A stretch of DNA of 50,010 nucleotides from Patescibacteria group bacterium (GTDB lineage: Bacteria > Patescibacteriota > Patescibacteriia > UBA9570 > JAHJKD01): positions 1 to 50,010 of the forward strand of contig JAHJKD010000036.1 of the NCBI GenBank assembly GCA_018822435.1, given 5' to 3'. A program made the position numbers and the translations under genes. This document shows, piece by piece, positions 34,184 to 41,578 of the stretch. The notes under the pieces are model-generated. The model was not told the origin of the DNA, made no database searches, and saw nothing but the letters and a program-made list of their open reading frames with translations. How positions within the stretch are numbered: the first letter of the stretch is position 1; each line of letters starts with the position of its first letter.

Positions 34184-34459
34184 ATGGCTGATGAAGCAAG
34201 AAAACGAGCAGAAAAAAGAGTCGGGGAATTAAAAGGGTTTTACACAAACCTGATCACTTATGTCGTCATGAATGTGGTTCTTTTTGTTATAAACTTGGTG
34301 ACCAGTCCAGGACATTGGTGGTTTTATTGGGTCACTATTTTTTGGGGAATCGCTGTGTTGATCCATGGCGTGACTGTTTTTACCGGCGGAACCTTGAGCA
34401 AAGGCTGGGAAGAGAAAAAGACGCAAGAATTGATGGATAAAGAAAAAGAAGAAAAATAA
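34184..34459 (+). CDS. 2TM domain protein
   Basis: A 91-residue protein of the 2TM (PF13239-like) family. It has an amphipathic start (ARKRAEKRVGELKGFYTNLI) leading into two helices (about 24-43 and 47-67) separated by SPGHWWFYWV. The charged tail is KGWEEKKTQELMDKEKEEK. The R-x-x-x-x-x-GFY-x-H/N-L pattern is diagnostic. Such domains are often found alone or fused to sensor kinases; the function is unknown. It lies 10 nt after xth. Confidence 0.8.
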   Translation: MADEARKRAEKRVGELKGFYTNLITYVVMNVVLFVINLVTSPGHWWFYWVTIFWGIAVLIHGVTVFTGGTLSKGWEEKKTQELMDKEKEEK

Positions 34460-34486
34460 GGTAAAAAAAATAATTAAAATAAAATT

Positions 34487-34852
34487 ATGAATCCGAACGA
34501 ATCATTTGAACTGCTTTCTTCGGGCCTATCCATAGGCATGAGTTTTTTCTTTGGAATTGCCATGTTTATTTATATGGCTTTGGCACTAATGACAATCGCC
34601 CAAAAAACCAAAACTAACAATGTTTGGTTGGCTTGGATACCGATTGTAAATGTATTTTATTTGTTTGTGGTGGGTGGAAAATCAGCTTGGTATGCATTAC
34701 TGATGATTATCCCGATCGTGAATATCATTATGATGATCTGGATCTGGATGAAAATTGCGGAACGCAGGAACAAACCGAATTATTGGGGAGTTTTTATGCT
34801 TATTCCACTTTTTAATATAGTCGTACCTGGTTATCTTGCCTGGAGCGATTAA
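34487..34852 (+). CDS. DUF5684-like small membrane protein
   Basis: A 121-residue protein with four hydrophobic segments (about residues 10-38, 48-64, 66-85, 95-117). The segment KTNNVWLAWIPIVNVFYLFVVGGKSAWYALLMIIPIVNI shows the doubled P-I-V/L-N motif with a following W-x-K-I-A. It recurs as LIPLFNIVVPGYLAWSD. This matches the DUF5684/DUF805-like group, whose function is unknown. It is probably in one unit with the 2TM gene (27-nt gap). Confidence 0.7.
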   Translation: MNPNESFELLSSGLSIGMSFFFGIAMFIYMALALMTIAQKTKTNNVWLAWIPIVNVFYLFVVGGKSAWYALLMIIPIVNIIMMIWIWMKIAERRNKPNYWGVFMLIPLFNIVVPGYLAWSD

Positions 34853-34861
34853 TTTTTTCAA

Positions 34862-34924
34862 ATGAAAATAGAAGTTAGAAAACCGAGTGAAGAAGAAATA
34901 AGGAAGCATTATAAATTCGATTAA
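34862..34924 (+). CDS. Very short possible gene or remnant (20 codons)
   Basis: ATG to TAA encodes 20 residues, mostly charged (MKIEVRKPSEEEIRKHYKFD). The opening resembles the first residues of small cupin-like or DUF-type proteins and then stops, so it may be a decayed 5' fragment. It lies 9 nt after the DUF5684-like gene and 5 nt before the 7TM-PAS gene. Support is weak. Confidence 0.25.
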   Translation: MKIEVRKPSEEEIRKHYKFD

Positions 34925-34929
34925 ATAGC

Positions 34930-36087
34930 ATGAGATTTTATCCTTCCCTAATTATTATCGGAGCTTTTATCATCCTTATTTTCGGATTTTATGTGTTTGC
35001 GAAAAATCCCAGGGAAAGGGTGAACCAGGTTTTTCTAGCCTTGTTTTCCCTGACAGCGGCTTTGGGATTTTTTATGTTTGAACGCTACACTTCCTGCCGG
35101 TTCGAGCATGCCCAGGTCTGGGCTTATTTGGAAAGTTTCTGGCCGTTCCTGATTGCCCTAGGGGCAAATTTCGTGCTGGTTTTCGTGGATGCGCCGGCTT
35201 TGAAAATGAAAAGAGTATTATTGGCCCTATATATACCGGCCGCAGCGTTTACATTTCTCGGCATTGCCTCGAATATGTCCCTGGTCAGCCAAGAGGAGAC
35301 GTCCTGGGGCTGGGAGCTGGCTTATCCGAGCGAGGGCCTCCTGGATTATTTAGTGACCGCCTGGGCCCTGGTCATGCTGATGATAATATTTTTTGTTTTG
35401 GTCCGGTCGTATATTATTGCCAAGGATAAGATCAGGCGGAAACAAATCTTTTTTGTGGCCTTGGCTTTTTTCATTTTTAGTTTTGGCATTGCCTTCAGCC
35501 AAATAGTGCTGATCAGCATATTCAGATTTATCCATCCGGATCTGTCTGTCCCGTTTTTTCTTATTGGCATCGTATTCATCGGTTATGCGATCTTAAAGTA
35601 CAAGCTTTTTGTGATTACGCCGGCCTATACGGCGGAAAATATTATCCGGACCATGTCAGACGGACTTTTAATTCTGGATAAAGACAAAGTGATCGCGGAC
35701 GCAAACCCGGCCGGGGCCAAGATGCTCGGATACAGGAAGAATGAATTGGCAGGCAAGAAGAGCAGCCTTGTTTTTAAAGGCAAGAAAGCCTTGGCGGAAA
35801 TAGAAAAAGGCCAGGCCAAAGACGTCTTAAATGTGGCTGTTGCGGCCAGTGATAAAAAAAATAATAAAAAGGAAGTGTTATTATCAATATCTGATATTCG
35901 CGGAGAAAAAGGGGAGTTCCAAGGTTGGATTCTGGTTTTTAAGAATATTACAGATCTAAAAAATTATGAAAAAGAAATGGAAAAGAAGAATCAAGAATTG
36001 GAGAAAATGAATAAATTTATGATTGGTCGGGAAAATAAAATGATTGAGCTCAAGGAAGAAATTAAGCGATTACAAAAAAAAGCTTAA
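34930..36087 (+). CDS. 7TM sensor with PAS domain and coiled coil, no kinase
   Basis: A 385-residue protein. The N-terminal region has seven predicted helices (about residues 5-230) of the histidine-kinase 7TM type (WAYLESFWPFLIALGANFVLVFVD is characteristic). It is followed by a PAS domain (about 233-345, with DGLLILDKDKVIADANPAGAKMLGYRKNELAGK). A C-terminal coiled coil (about 345-385) then ends the protein. The HisKA and ATPase domains that normally follow are missing; the gene stops cleanly. It may dimerise with another kinase or signal directly to the orphan receivers. This is a complete sensor half without an output. Confidence 0.82.
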   Translation: MRFYPSLIIIGAFIILIFGFYVFAKNPRERVNQVFLALFSLTAALGFFMFERYTSCRFEHAQVWAYLESFWPFLIALGANFVLVFVDAPALKMKRVLLALYIPAAAFTFLGIASNMSLVSQEETSWGWELAYPSEGLLDYLVTAWALVMLMIIFFVLVRSYIIAKDKIRRKQIFFVALAFFIFSFGIAFSQIVLISIFRFIHPDLSVPFFLIGIVFIGYAILKYKLFVITPAYTAENIIRTMSDGLLILDKDKVIADANPAGAKMLGYRKNELAGKKSSLVFKGKKALAEIEKGQAKDVLNVAVAASDKKNNKKEVLLSISDIRGEKGEFQGWILVFKNITDLKNYEKEMEKKNQELEKMNKFMIGRENKMIELKEEIKRLQKKA

Positions 36088-38519
36088 GGCGAGGAAGTAA
36101 ACGTGTATTTAACCAGGGTCCTAAGCTTTGATATATTGCCGGCTTTATCTTTCATGACCAAATAGAGACGGTTTTCCACGTCCGGAGAATATAATAGAGC
36201 GTCGAATTTTTTTGATTTCTGGCGATAGGCCTTATTTTTTACGTCCTTTCTTTTTAAATCATCTGAAGACATGCGGACAAAGTAGTATTTAACTGGGCTA
36301 TATCCGCCCCGCCCTTTGCTCCAGACAAAGCGCGGAACAGCAGAGTTGGCCCGCACCAGGTAGGCGCCGATGCGTGGATCAACATCGGCCATGAGCTGTG
36401 ATTTGGTAAAATCATAATATACCCGAAGACGTTTGGGCATTTTCGGAGCTTTCGTATCCACGACAAATCTTTTTTGCTTGGGAAGGTTTCTTTGCGGGGT
36501 AAAATCTGTGATCGTCAGGCCGTCCTCATCAACGACCGTGCCGGATATTTTTTTGACTTTCAGATATTTAGCTTTATCGCCGTCCTTGACCTTATAACGG
36601 CAGGAACCGACGGTTGAATTAGTGATGCTGAACCGGCATTTCCGGTCTTTCTTTCCGGTTTCGAATTTTACCTTGACTTCACCGTCAGAGGTCACTGGTT
36701 TGGAGAAATGGACCTTAACCTTAATTTTCTTGCCGGCATTGTAGTGGCCTTTCTTTTTCGGGGAAGTGATCTTACTGACAACGGCCGGGCTGTCCACGGC
36801 CGCGCAATCCGGGGATGCGACTGCCGCGGAACTGCAGGCTCCGCCCTGGTCCATTTCCACGGACTTGAGGGCCTTTTTTACCTGGCGACAAGTTGAGCCG
36901 TGGCCGTAAAGGTCCCAGCAGGACTGGATAATGTCGCCGTAAGCCTCATTAAAATCGGTCGAGGTCTGATAATAGGAATTTTGGGCGCGGTAAAAGATGG
37001 CCTCTTCCTTGGCGCGGCCAATTGCAGATATTGTACAGCCGTTGTAGGTTCCGCCCGCAGCCATAAGATATGCGCCGTGATTAGGAACAGAACTATTTAT
37101 ATGGACGCCGCCGTTATCAGCGCTGCCGCAGTAATAATTGGAATCATTGAATCGATTCGGATAAGGAGTATTGCCACTGCCTAAATTATAGGTATATGAA
37201 GACGGATTTTTAAGGCTGCGCGATGCTCCGGAGGCGCTGTCCTCTCCGAATAACCAGTCGCTGGAACCCTGGGAATAGTATTCCACGGCCTCGCCAAAGA
37301 CGTCGGAATTGCCTTCATTCAGGGCGCCGGATTCGTTGGAATAGGTAAGTCCGGCCGGGGCGCCGGCGCCGGACAGGACGGAAAAGTAATTGACCGCGTG
37401 GGCATATTCATGGCCGACAACATCGTGGGCGATTTCGCCTTCGCAAAAGTGGATGGAATTGGCGCCGTTGAAAAAGGCATTCGGGCAAATGGACCATTCG
37501 CTGTCTGGCGAATTGAAATAGTAGTCAATATAAGTCAGTCCGGTAGTGGCAGCAGTGGGATAAGTAGGCGAGCCATCACCCATGCCGCCCGATTTATTAG
37601 CGCCGTTACGGGAATATTTTGTCGCGTAATAGCTGTGGTTGAATCCGGTCATACTGTAGAGATTGTCGGTTTCAAGGGGGCGGGTAATGTAGAAATAGGG
37701 GTTGGCTCCACGGGCAGGCTGGCCTTCGGAACGGCCAACTATATAGCCCCACGGGTCCATGGCGTCCATGTAGCAATTGCCATCATAAGCGCCGTACGAG
37801 CAGTCGTAGATATGGCGGTGGACAGCGTCTTTGATGCCTGTCAGCTGCCAGACGAGAGCGCCCGTATGCGCGTCAATAAAATAATTCTCATTAAAGGCCG
37901 GCTCTTGCTGGAAGAGGCTGACCATCCAGACAAGGTAATCCTTGTCCTTGCCGTTGTTGTCCATGTGGCTCTTATTGAGGATGTACAATTCGATCTTCTT
38001 CACCTCCGGTTCCGTAATGCCGGACTGTTCCTGGCAGAGGGCTTTGGCTTCAATCAGGGCTTCTTCTTCTGATATGCTTGGAACAGGGTCGAGCGCAACG
38101 CCCGGAACCAGGCGGCCGTTGGCAGCGCTTATGCTCAGGTCGTCATTCAGATGGACATTTAATTGTCCGCCGAAAACAGGCACACCCTGATACTCTTGGT
38201 TATAGGAAACATGGCGCATGCCGAGCTCGTCCGTTTCTTGAGCAAAGCGGCCGGTCTCGTTTTCTGGATCAGCCAGGCCGAAGGCCGGGCCATAAAGATT
38301 GACATAGGCGTCGGCCATGCCGGCGGCGGTGCGCTCCATGCCGGCGGCCGTCGGGAGGCTCAATCCTTTTTCTCCGCCGGACCAGAATGAAATCGGTTCG
38401 GCCGCCGAAGTGATCGCGGGCAACGCCAAAAAGCACGTGCTAATAAACAAGGAGAGCACGAGGATTTTTGTAAATCTCATATTTTTGAAGAAAATTTTCT
38501 TGATTTTATTATAACCCAT
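36084..38519 (-). CDS. Secreted M4 family zinc metalloprotease (thermolysin-like) with propeptide and C-terminal domains
   Basis: An 811-residue preproenzyme. Residues 1-40 form a signal peptide (ITSAA end). About 55-225 form an FTP/PepSY propeptide (GVPVFGGQLNVHLNDD). The catalytic domain runs from about 230 to 560: zinc ligands H370 and H374 with catalytic E371 (GHEYAHAV), third ligand E402 in SGALNEGNSDVFGE, and the transition-state His in NGGVHINSSVPNHGAYL. The C-terminus (about 585-811) holds a Lys-rich beta-sandwich-like domain (KVKVHFSKPVTSDGEVKVKF) and a second module. The ATG at 38519 has AGGA 6 nt upstream. An internal ATG at 38480 is an alternative. Likely role: degradation of external protein for nutrients. 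Confidence 0.92.
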   Translation of the reverse strand: MGYNKIKKIFFKNMRFTKILVLSLFISTCFLALPAITSAAEPISFWSGGEKGLSLPTAAGMERTAAGMADAYVNLYGPAFGLADPENETGRFAQETDELGMRHVSYNQEYQGVPVFGGQLNVHLNDDLSISAANGRLVPGVALDPVPSISEEEALIEAKALCQEQSGITEPEVKKIELYILNKSHMDNNGKDKDYLVWMVSLFQQEPAFNENYFIDAHTGALVWQLTGIKDAVHRHIYDCSYGAYDGNCYMDAMDPWGYIVGRSEGQPARGANPYFYITRPLETDNLYSMTGFNHSYYATKYSRNGANKSGGMGDGSPTYPTAATTGLTYIDYYFNSPDSEWSICPNAFFNGANSIHFCEGEIAHDVVGHEYAHAVNYFSVLSGAGAPAGLTYSNESGALNEGNSDVFGEAVEYYSQGSSDWLFGEDSASGASRSLKNPSSYTYNLGSGNTPYPNRFNDSNYYCGSADNGGVHINSSVPNHGAYLMAAGGTYNGCTISAIGRAKEEAIFYRAQNSYYQTSTDFNEAYGDIIQSCWDLYGHGSTCRQVKKALKSVEMDQGGACSSAAVASPDCAAVDSPAVVSKITSPKKKGHYNAGKKIKVKVHFSKPVTSDGEVKVKFETGKKDRKCRFSITNSTVGSCRYKVKDGDKAKYLKVKKISGTVVDEDGLTITDFTPQRNLPKQKRFVVDTKAPKMPKRLRVYYDFTKSQLMADVDPRIGAYLVRANSAVPRFVWSKGRGGYSPVKYYFVRMSSDDLKRKDVKNKAYRQKSKKFDALLYSPDVENRLYLVMKDKAGNISKLRTLVKYTFTSSP

Positions 38520-38540
38520 TTTTTCCTAAAATAAAAATAA

Positions 38541-38574
38541 CGGCCAGAGGGTCCTTCATGAGACCATGGCCGCT
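38541..38574 (-). terminator. Terminator of the minus-strand hypothetical pair
   Basis: CGGCCA (38541-38546) pairs with TGGCCG (38567-38572), with an inner GGTC/GACC helix. On the minus strand a T-rich stretch follows. It lies just downstream of the gene ending at 38579. Confidence 0.55.
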
Positions 38575-38578
38575 TTTA

Positions 38579-38899
38579 TTAGTGTCCGCCGTGACGGAGA
38601 CCGAAGAAGAATCCTGGCTCGAGGCGATGAAGAAGGGCCTCTCTACTTTTCCATGTATCTGGATCGAACATGGCGATGTCGGGCCGCTCAACGATTTCGA
38701 TCAGATCTTCAACCGCATTCTTGGGGATGTCGCCGCGGGCCGCAGCCTCACGGATCTCATCCACTGTGAAGAAGGGGACATGGCCCTTTTCCAGTCCAGC
38801 GCGGAAGCCTTCGATCTTGTCGGGGAGAATCCGGTCTTTCTTGATCGCGCGGTCAATGAAGGACTGGATCTGCTCTTCGTTCCATTTTTTGTTGCCCAT
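38579..38899 (-). CDS. Hypothetical protein, GC-rich, strong ribosome site
   Basis: A 106-residue soluble protein of unknown family. It is mainly helical and charged (KWNEEQIQSFIDRAIKKDRILPDKIEGFRAG is split by turns), with a Gly/His C-terminus (FFFGLRHGGH). I chose the ATG at 38899 because AAGGAG lies 7-12 nt upstream; the frame also stays open up to 38998. Codons are G/C-ending, unlike the AT-rich neighbours. Its start overlaps the end of the upstream gene by 47 nt, so the pair is probably translationally linked. No function can be assigned. Confidence 0.6.
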   Translation of the reverse strand: MGNKKWNEEQIQSFIDRAIKKDRILPDKIEGFRAGLEKGHVPFFTVDEIREAAARGDIPKNAVEDLIEIVERPDIAMFDPDTWKSREALLHRLEPGFFFGLRHGGH

Positions 38900-39176
38900 G
38901 GGAATCTCCTTTTTGTGGGCGGTTGAGCTGGGTATCATCACTTTGAGCAATGATGTTTTCCCAGCGGTAGACGATGACGAAAGGCTCACCGCAGACAAAT
39001 TTTCGACGGCATTGGCTTATTTCATCACGTCCGAGATCCTGGCAGATATCGAGCTCGGCCATGGATGTGAAGATCCACATCTTGCCTCCATCCCGCAGGA
39101 CTTGGCGACCGATATCGACATGCTTTCCTATCAGATTTCTCTGTTTTGCTAGTGTTGCTAGTTCAATAATTTTCAT
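38853..39176 (-). CDS. Hypothetical protein upstream of and overlapping the 106-residue gene
   Basis: A 107-residue protein of unknown family. The first 85 residues look like a folded domain (IGKHVDIGRQVLRDGG, KMWIFTSMAELDICQDLG, GEPFVIVYRWENII). The last 20 are basic and polar and overlap the downstream start region, so the true C-terminus may be a by-product of overlap. Two cysteines are present (C50, C62 by count). No Shine-Dalgarno is visible. Confidence is moderate because of the G/C-rich codons shared with its partner. Confidence 0.45.
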   Translation of the reverse strand: MKIIELATLAKQRNLIGKHVDIGRQVLRDGGKMWIFTSMAELDICQDLGRDEISQCRRKFVCGEPFVIVYRWENIIAQSDDTQLNRPQKGDSHGQQKMERRADPVLH

Positions 39177-39217
39177 GCCATTTCATAAGCCCTAAGCAGA
39201 GTTTTTCGGAATTGAAA

Positions 39218-39243
39218 AACCCCTTCCATGCCAGGAAGGGGTT
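39218..39243 (-). terminator. Rho-independent terminator downstream of the TrpR-like gene
   Basis: AACCCCTTCC (39218-39227) and GGAAGGGGTT (39234-39243) form a perfect 10-bp stem with a 6-nt loop. Read on the minus strand, a T-run (TTTTT) follows directly. It lies 27 nt after the stop of the repressor gene. Confidence 0.8.
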
Positions 39244-39269
39244 ATTTTGATACAAGAAAATTATATATA

Positions 39270-39593
39270 TCAACGCAACCTCTTCCTGGTATGGGAAGAA
39301 GTATGGTGTTTTTTACCCATTCGTTTCAGAATAAGTTTATAGCCATCTTTGCCGTTCCAAAGCCATTTGGCTACGCGGGCGACCGTGCGCGAAGACAGAG
39401 AAGTGGCTTTTTCCACTTTGGTATATTTTTCCCCGGCATAAAGCATTTGCGCAGCTTGCCAGCGGCGGGAAAATTCAATGATTTCCTGCGGGGTAAGCAA
39501 GTCACGGAAAAAACGCCTGGCTTCATTGATGTTTTTCAGCTTCAATGTAGCCAAAAATAGGTCGTCAGTTTTAGGGTTGATCCAGTTGCTCAT
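39270..39593 (-). CDS. TrpR/YerC/YecD family transcriptional repressor
   Basis: A 107-residue helix-turn-helix protein of the TrpR-like YerC/YecD group. The family core is FFRDLLTPQEIIEFSRRWQAAQMLYAGEKYTKVEKATSLSSRTVARV, read as L-L-T-p-x-E-i-x-x-l-x-x-R-w-x-x-a ... G-x-x-Y-x-x-i-x-x-x-t-g-x-S-x-x-T-v-x-R-v. The basic C-terminal tail (KRMGKKHHTSSHTRKRLR) is longer than usual and may contact DNA. Directly upstream, between the promoter and the ATG, lies a 22-bp perfect palindrome (39600-39621), which strongly suggests autorepression. Its effector is unknown; the tryptophan-contacting residues of true TrpR are not conserved. Confidence 0.85.
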   Translation of the reverse strand: MSNWINPKTDDLFLATLKLKNINEARRFFRDLLTPQEIIEFSRRWQAAQMLYAGEKYTKVEKATSLSSRTVARVAKWLWNGKDGYKLILKRMGKKHHTSSHTRKRLR

Positions 39594-39599
39594 AATTAT

Positions 39600-39621
39600 T
39601 TACTTTACTTAAGTAAAGTAA
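39600..39621. promoter_or_regulatory. 22-bp perfect palindromic operator
   Basis: TTACTTTACTTAAGTAAAGTAA reads the same on both strands (centre CTTAAG). It starts 6 nt upstream of the repressor ATG and abuts the -10 (39626-39621), covering the expected transcription start. The position and symmetry fit an autoregulatory site bound by the TrpR-like dimer. Confidence 0.75.
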
Positions 39622-39648
39622 TATTATCATACCCTGAAAATCTGTCAA
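39621..39648 (-). promoter_or_regulatory. Promoter of the TrpR-like repressor gene
   Basis: On the minus strand: TTGACA (39648-39643), 16 nt, TAATAT (39626-39621). The -10 ends at the operator palindrome. Confidence 0.65.
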
Positions 39649-39652
39649 GACC

Positions 39653-39681
39653 TTGAAAAAAAGTCAGTTTTATGCTAATAT
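39653..39681 (+). promoter_or_regulatory. Promoter of the M23 endopeptidase gene, near-leaderless
   Basis: TTGAAA (39653-39658), 17 nt, TAATAT (39676-39681). The ATG is at 39691, so a transcript starting 6-8 nt after the -10 would have a leader of only about 2-4 nt. Its -35 lies about 5 nt from the divergent repressor promoter, so occupancy of one may affect the other. Confidence 0.55.
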
Positions 39682-39690
39682 GTAGCCGCT

Positions 39691-40716
39691 ATGAAAAAAG
39701 GTATATTTCTAATAATTTGTGCCATGCTCTTCTTCGGAGCAGTGCTACCCGCCCAGGACGCTTTGGCGGGTAAAGATAATAATTTGCGATCGCAATTCAA
39801 AGAAATTCGGGAAAAATCTTCCTGGCCTATTTTAGGTACGGACTTTGACGATATTATTTCACCTTTTGGCCCGCGAACTTCATGGGACGGCGGGGATTTT
39901 TACTTTCACCGTGGTTTGGATATTAGTGCAGATGAAGGCGCTTCTATTATCGCTGTAAAAAAAGGAGTGGTTTATGATATTGATGAATACTATGGCGGTG
40001 GAGGCAGAACAGTTATCCTTAGGCACGATTTTCCCGGGGAAGCCAAGTTTTTTGGAAGAGATTTGAAATATTATTATACTCTATACATGCATATGTCAGA
40101 ATTCAACCAGGAAATGGTAGATGCATTTAACCGGGGCGAGGAAGTAAAAATAAAGAAAGGGCAGGAAATCGGCAAAGTCGGCTCAACCGGCAATGCGACC
40201 GGACCGCATTTGCACTTTGAGCTCAAAGTAGGAAGTCCCTGGGCCTTGTCCACCCAGCTTTATTATCCTAGCTCAGAAAATTATACCGGTTTTGATCCGG
40301 CCGTGAATGCGATGTGGTTTTATGAGCCATTAGAGAAATCCACATCATTGGAATTAATCAGAAAACCAAAAGAAAATAAAGCTGCTATGTTAAGAATTTG
40401 CACCTCGGATGATCAGCCAATAGCAAACAGAGTAAAATTCAAGATTCGAAATCCGAAAAAGAAGATAACTATCAAAAAATCTAATCTTAACCTGAATAAA
40501 CGAAAAGGTTTTGACGCATCTTCAACAGAAGCCTTAGGAGAGGCTGACAAGAGTGCGCCGTATGTTAAGGTTTTGGACTCAGCTCTTACATCAGAAAATT
40601 TTTGTTTTGACGTAGTTGTGCCGAAAAAGTTTATGGATGAATATTATACAGATAAATATAAAAGGATCATAGATGTTTATGACATCTGGGGCAGGAAAAA
40701 GAGGCTGAAGTTTTAG
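39691..40716 (+). CDS. Exported M23 family (LytM/lysostaphin-like) metallopeptidase
   Basis: A 341-residue protein with a signal peptide (residues 1-27, cleavage after ALA). The M23 domain runs from about 55 to 205. Zinc ligands are H73 and D77 (HRGLD) and H175; the catalytic histidines are H134 (LYMHMS) and H173 (GPHLHFE). All ligands are present, so it should be an active endopeptidase cleaving peptide cross-bridges of cell walls. The C-terminal 130 residues are unassigned and contain two cysteines. The role could be remodelling of its own wall or acting on a host cell, if the organism is an epibiont (inference). Confidence 0.9.
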   Translation: MKKGIFLIICAMLFFGAVLPAQDALAGKDNNLRSQFKEIREKSSWPILGTDFDDIISPFGPRTSWDGGDFYFHRGLDISADEGASIIAVKKGVVYDIDEYYGGGGRTVILRHDFPGEAKFFGRDLKYYYTLYMHMSEFNQEMVDAFNRGEEVKIKKGQEIGKVGSTGNATGPHLHFELKVGSPWALSTQLYYPSSENYTGFDPAVNAMWFYEPLEKSTSLELIRKPKENKAAMLRICTSDDQPIANRVKFKIRNPKKKITIKKSNLNLNKRKGFDASSTEALGEADKSAPYVKVLDSALTSENFCFDVVVPKKFMDEYYTDKYKRIIDVYDIWGRKKRLKF

Positions 40717-41180
40717 AAATCTCCGGAAGCTTTTTTATATGATTCAAGCGGCCCGGAGCGGGTCTTTTTTGGAAATTTAATTGGTTTGCCATTGGCCATG
40801 AGCAGGAAATCCGGGCCGGTAATATTTTCATAGCCTTCAGGCACATCGCCTTTGTAACCAAGGATGCGATAAGGGGATCTGATTTTTACGTCTTTAGGCA
40901 GAAAATCGAAAATGCATTTTTGCATGATAAACACTCCAGCAAAATATAAATATTTATCTATATATTCCTCTGGATCCTGGTCTTTCAAGACAATTTTATT
41001 GAATCGAATTCCCCAGAGGCCAATATTATTTTTATCTCGAAGGACGTTGACCACTAAAGTTTCCGGACCAGCCTGATCCAGGCAGTCAGGGCAATATAAA
41101 ATATCAATTACATTTTCAGTAAAGTCTTTAGCTAAACGGAGTTTGATCTTTTTTTTATTGCAAAAACATTTTTTATCCAT
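40713..41180 (-). CDS. Hypothetical protein with N-terminal zinc-ribbon-like cysteines
   Basis: A 155-residue cytoplasmic protein. The N-terminus has CFC (C5, C7) and, about 23 residues on, CPDC (C30, C33), which could form one four-cysteine zinc site. The rest is a mixed alpha/beta domain (ETLVVNVLRDKNNIGLWGIRFNKIVL, KIRSPYRILGYKGDVPEGYENI) that I do not recognise. It overlaps the convergent M23 gene by 4 nt. It is divergent from the SemiSWEET gene. Confidence 0.65.
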   Translation of the reverse strand: MDKKCFCNKKKIKLRLAKDFTENVIDILYCPDCLDQAGPETLVVNVLRDKNNIGLWGIRFNKIVLKDQDPEEYIDKYLYFAGVFIMQKCIFDFLPKDVKIRSPYRILGYKGDVPEGYENITGPDFLLMANGKPIKFPKKTRSGPLESYKKASGDF

Positions 41181-41224
41181 ATTTTTAGCTTACTTTTTCT
41201 ATGAATGTATAATATACTATTTAT

Positions 41225-41491
41225 ATGGAAATTACTATTACCCCAGTTTTATTAGTCGGTTTTTTTGCAGGCGCAATTACTACTATTTCGGCTATTCCCC
41301 AATTATATAAAAGCATAAAAACAAAAGAGACCAAAGATTTATCTTTAGGGATGATTATTTTGTTATTGTTTGGTGTAACAGCGTGGTTTGTTTATGGAGT
41401 GTTGGATAAAGATTGGGCTTTGATTATTGCGAATATAATCGTAATAATAGTTTGGGGAATTATTTTAGGATATAAGTTGAAATATAAATAA
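41225..41491 (+). CDS. SemiSWEET sugar transporter
   Basis: An 88-residue, three-helix half-transporter of the SWEET/MtN3 superfamily, which works as a dimer to let sugars move down their gradient. The signature P25-Q26 (TTISAIPQLYKSIKTKETKDLS) in helix 1 is the hinge P-Q motif. W54 (VTAWFVYG) and N70 (IIANIIV) correspond to the substrate-pocket residues. The length is exactly that of characterised bacterial SemiSWEETs. It has its own short promoter region and is followed by a strong palindromic terminator. Confidence 0.9.
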   Translation: MEITITPVLLVGFFAGAITTISAIPQLYKSIKTKETKDLSLGMIILLLFGVTAWFVYGVLDKDWALIIANIIVIIVWGIILGYKLKYK

Positions 41492-41510
41492 GATATAATT
41501 ATCATACGTG

Positions 41511-41550
41511 AATTAAATGTCCTACCCCTTAAGGGGTAGGACATTTAATT
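41511..41550. terminator. 40-bp perfect palindrome, bidirectional terminator
   Basis: The two 20-nt halves (41511-41530 and 41531-41550) are exact reverse complements, centred on CCTTAAGG. A/T-rich ends on both sides give U-tracts in both directions. It lies between the convergent SemiSWEET and lipoprotein genes. Confidence 0.8.
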
Positions 41551-41578
41551 TTCTTTTAAGGGTTGGGATAGTTTTTAG

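Noticed and set aside
37398-38072. Open frame opposite the M4 protease
   Set aside because: The minus strand has the complete HEYAH and propeptide motifs. The plus frame is Ala/Val/Gly-rich shadow.
39270-39593. True tryptophan repressor TrpR
   Set aside because: It belongs to the broader YerC/YecD branch by motif. No trp genes are nearby, and the tryptophan-contacting residues cannot be identified.
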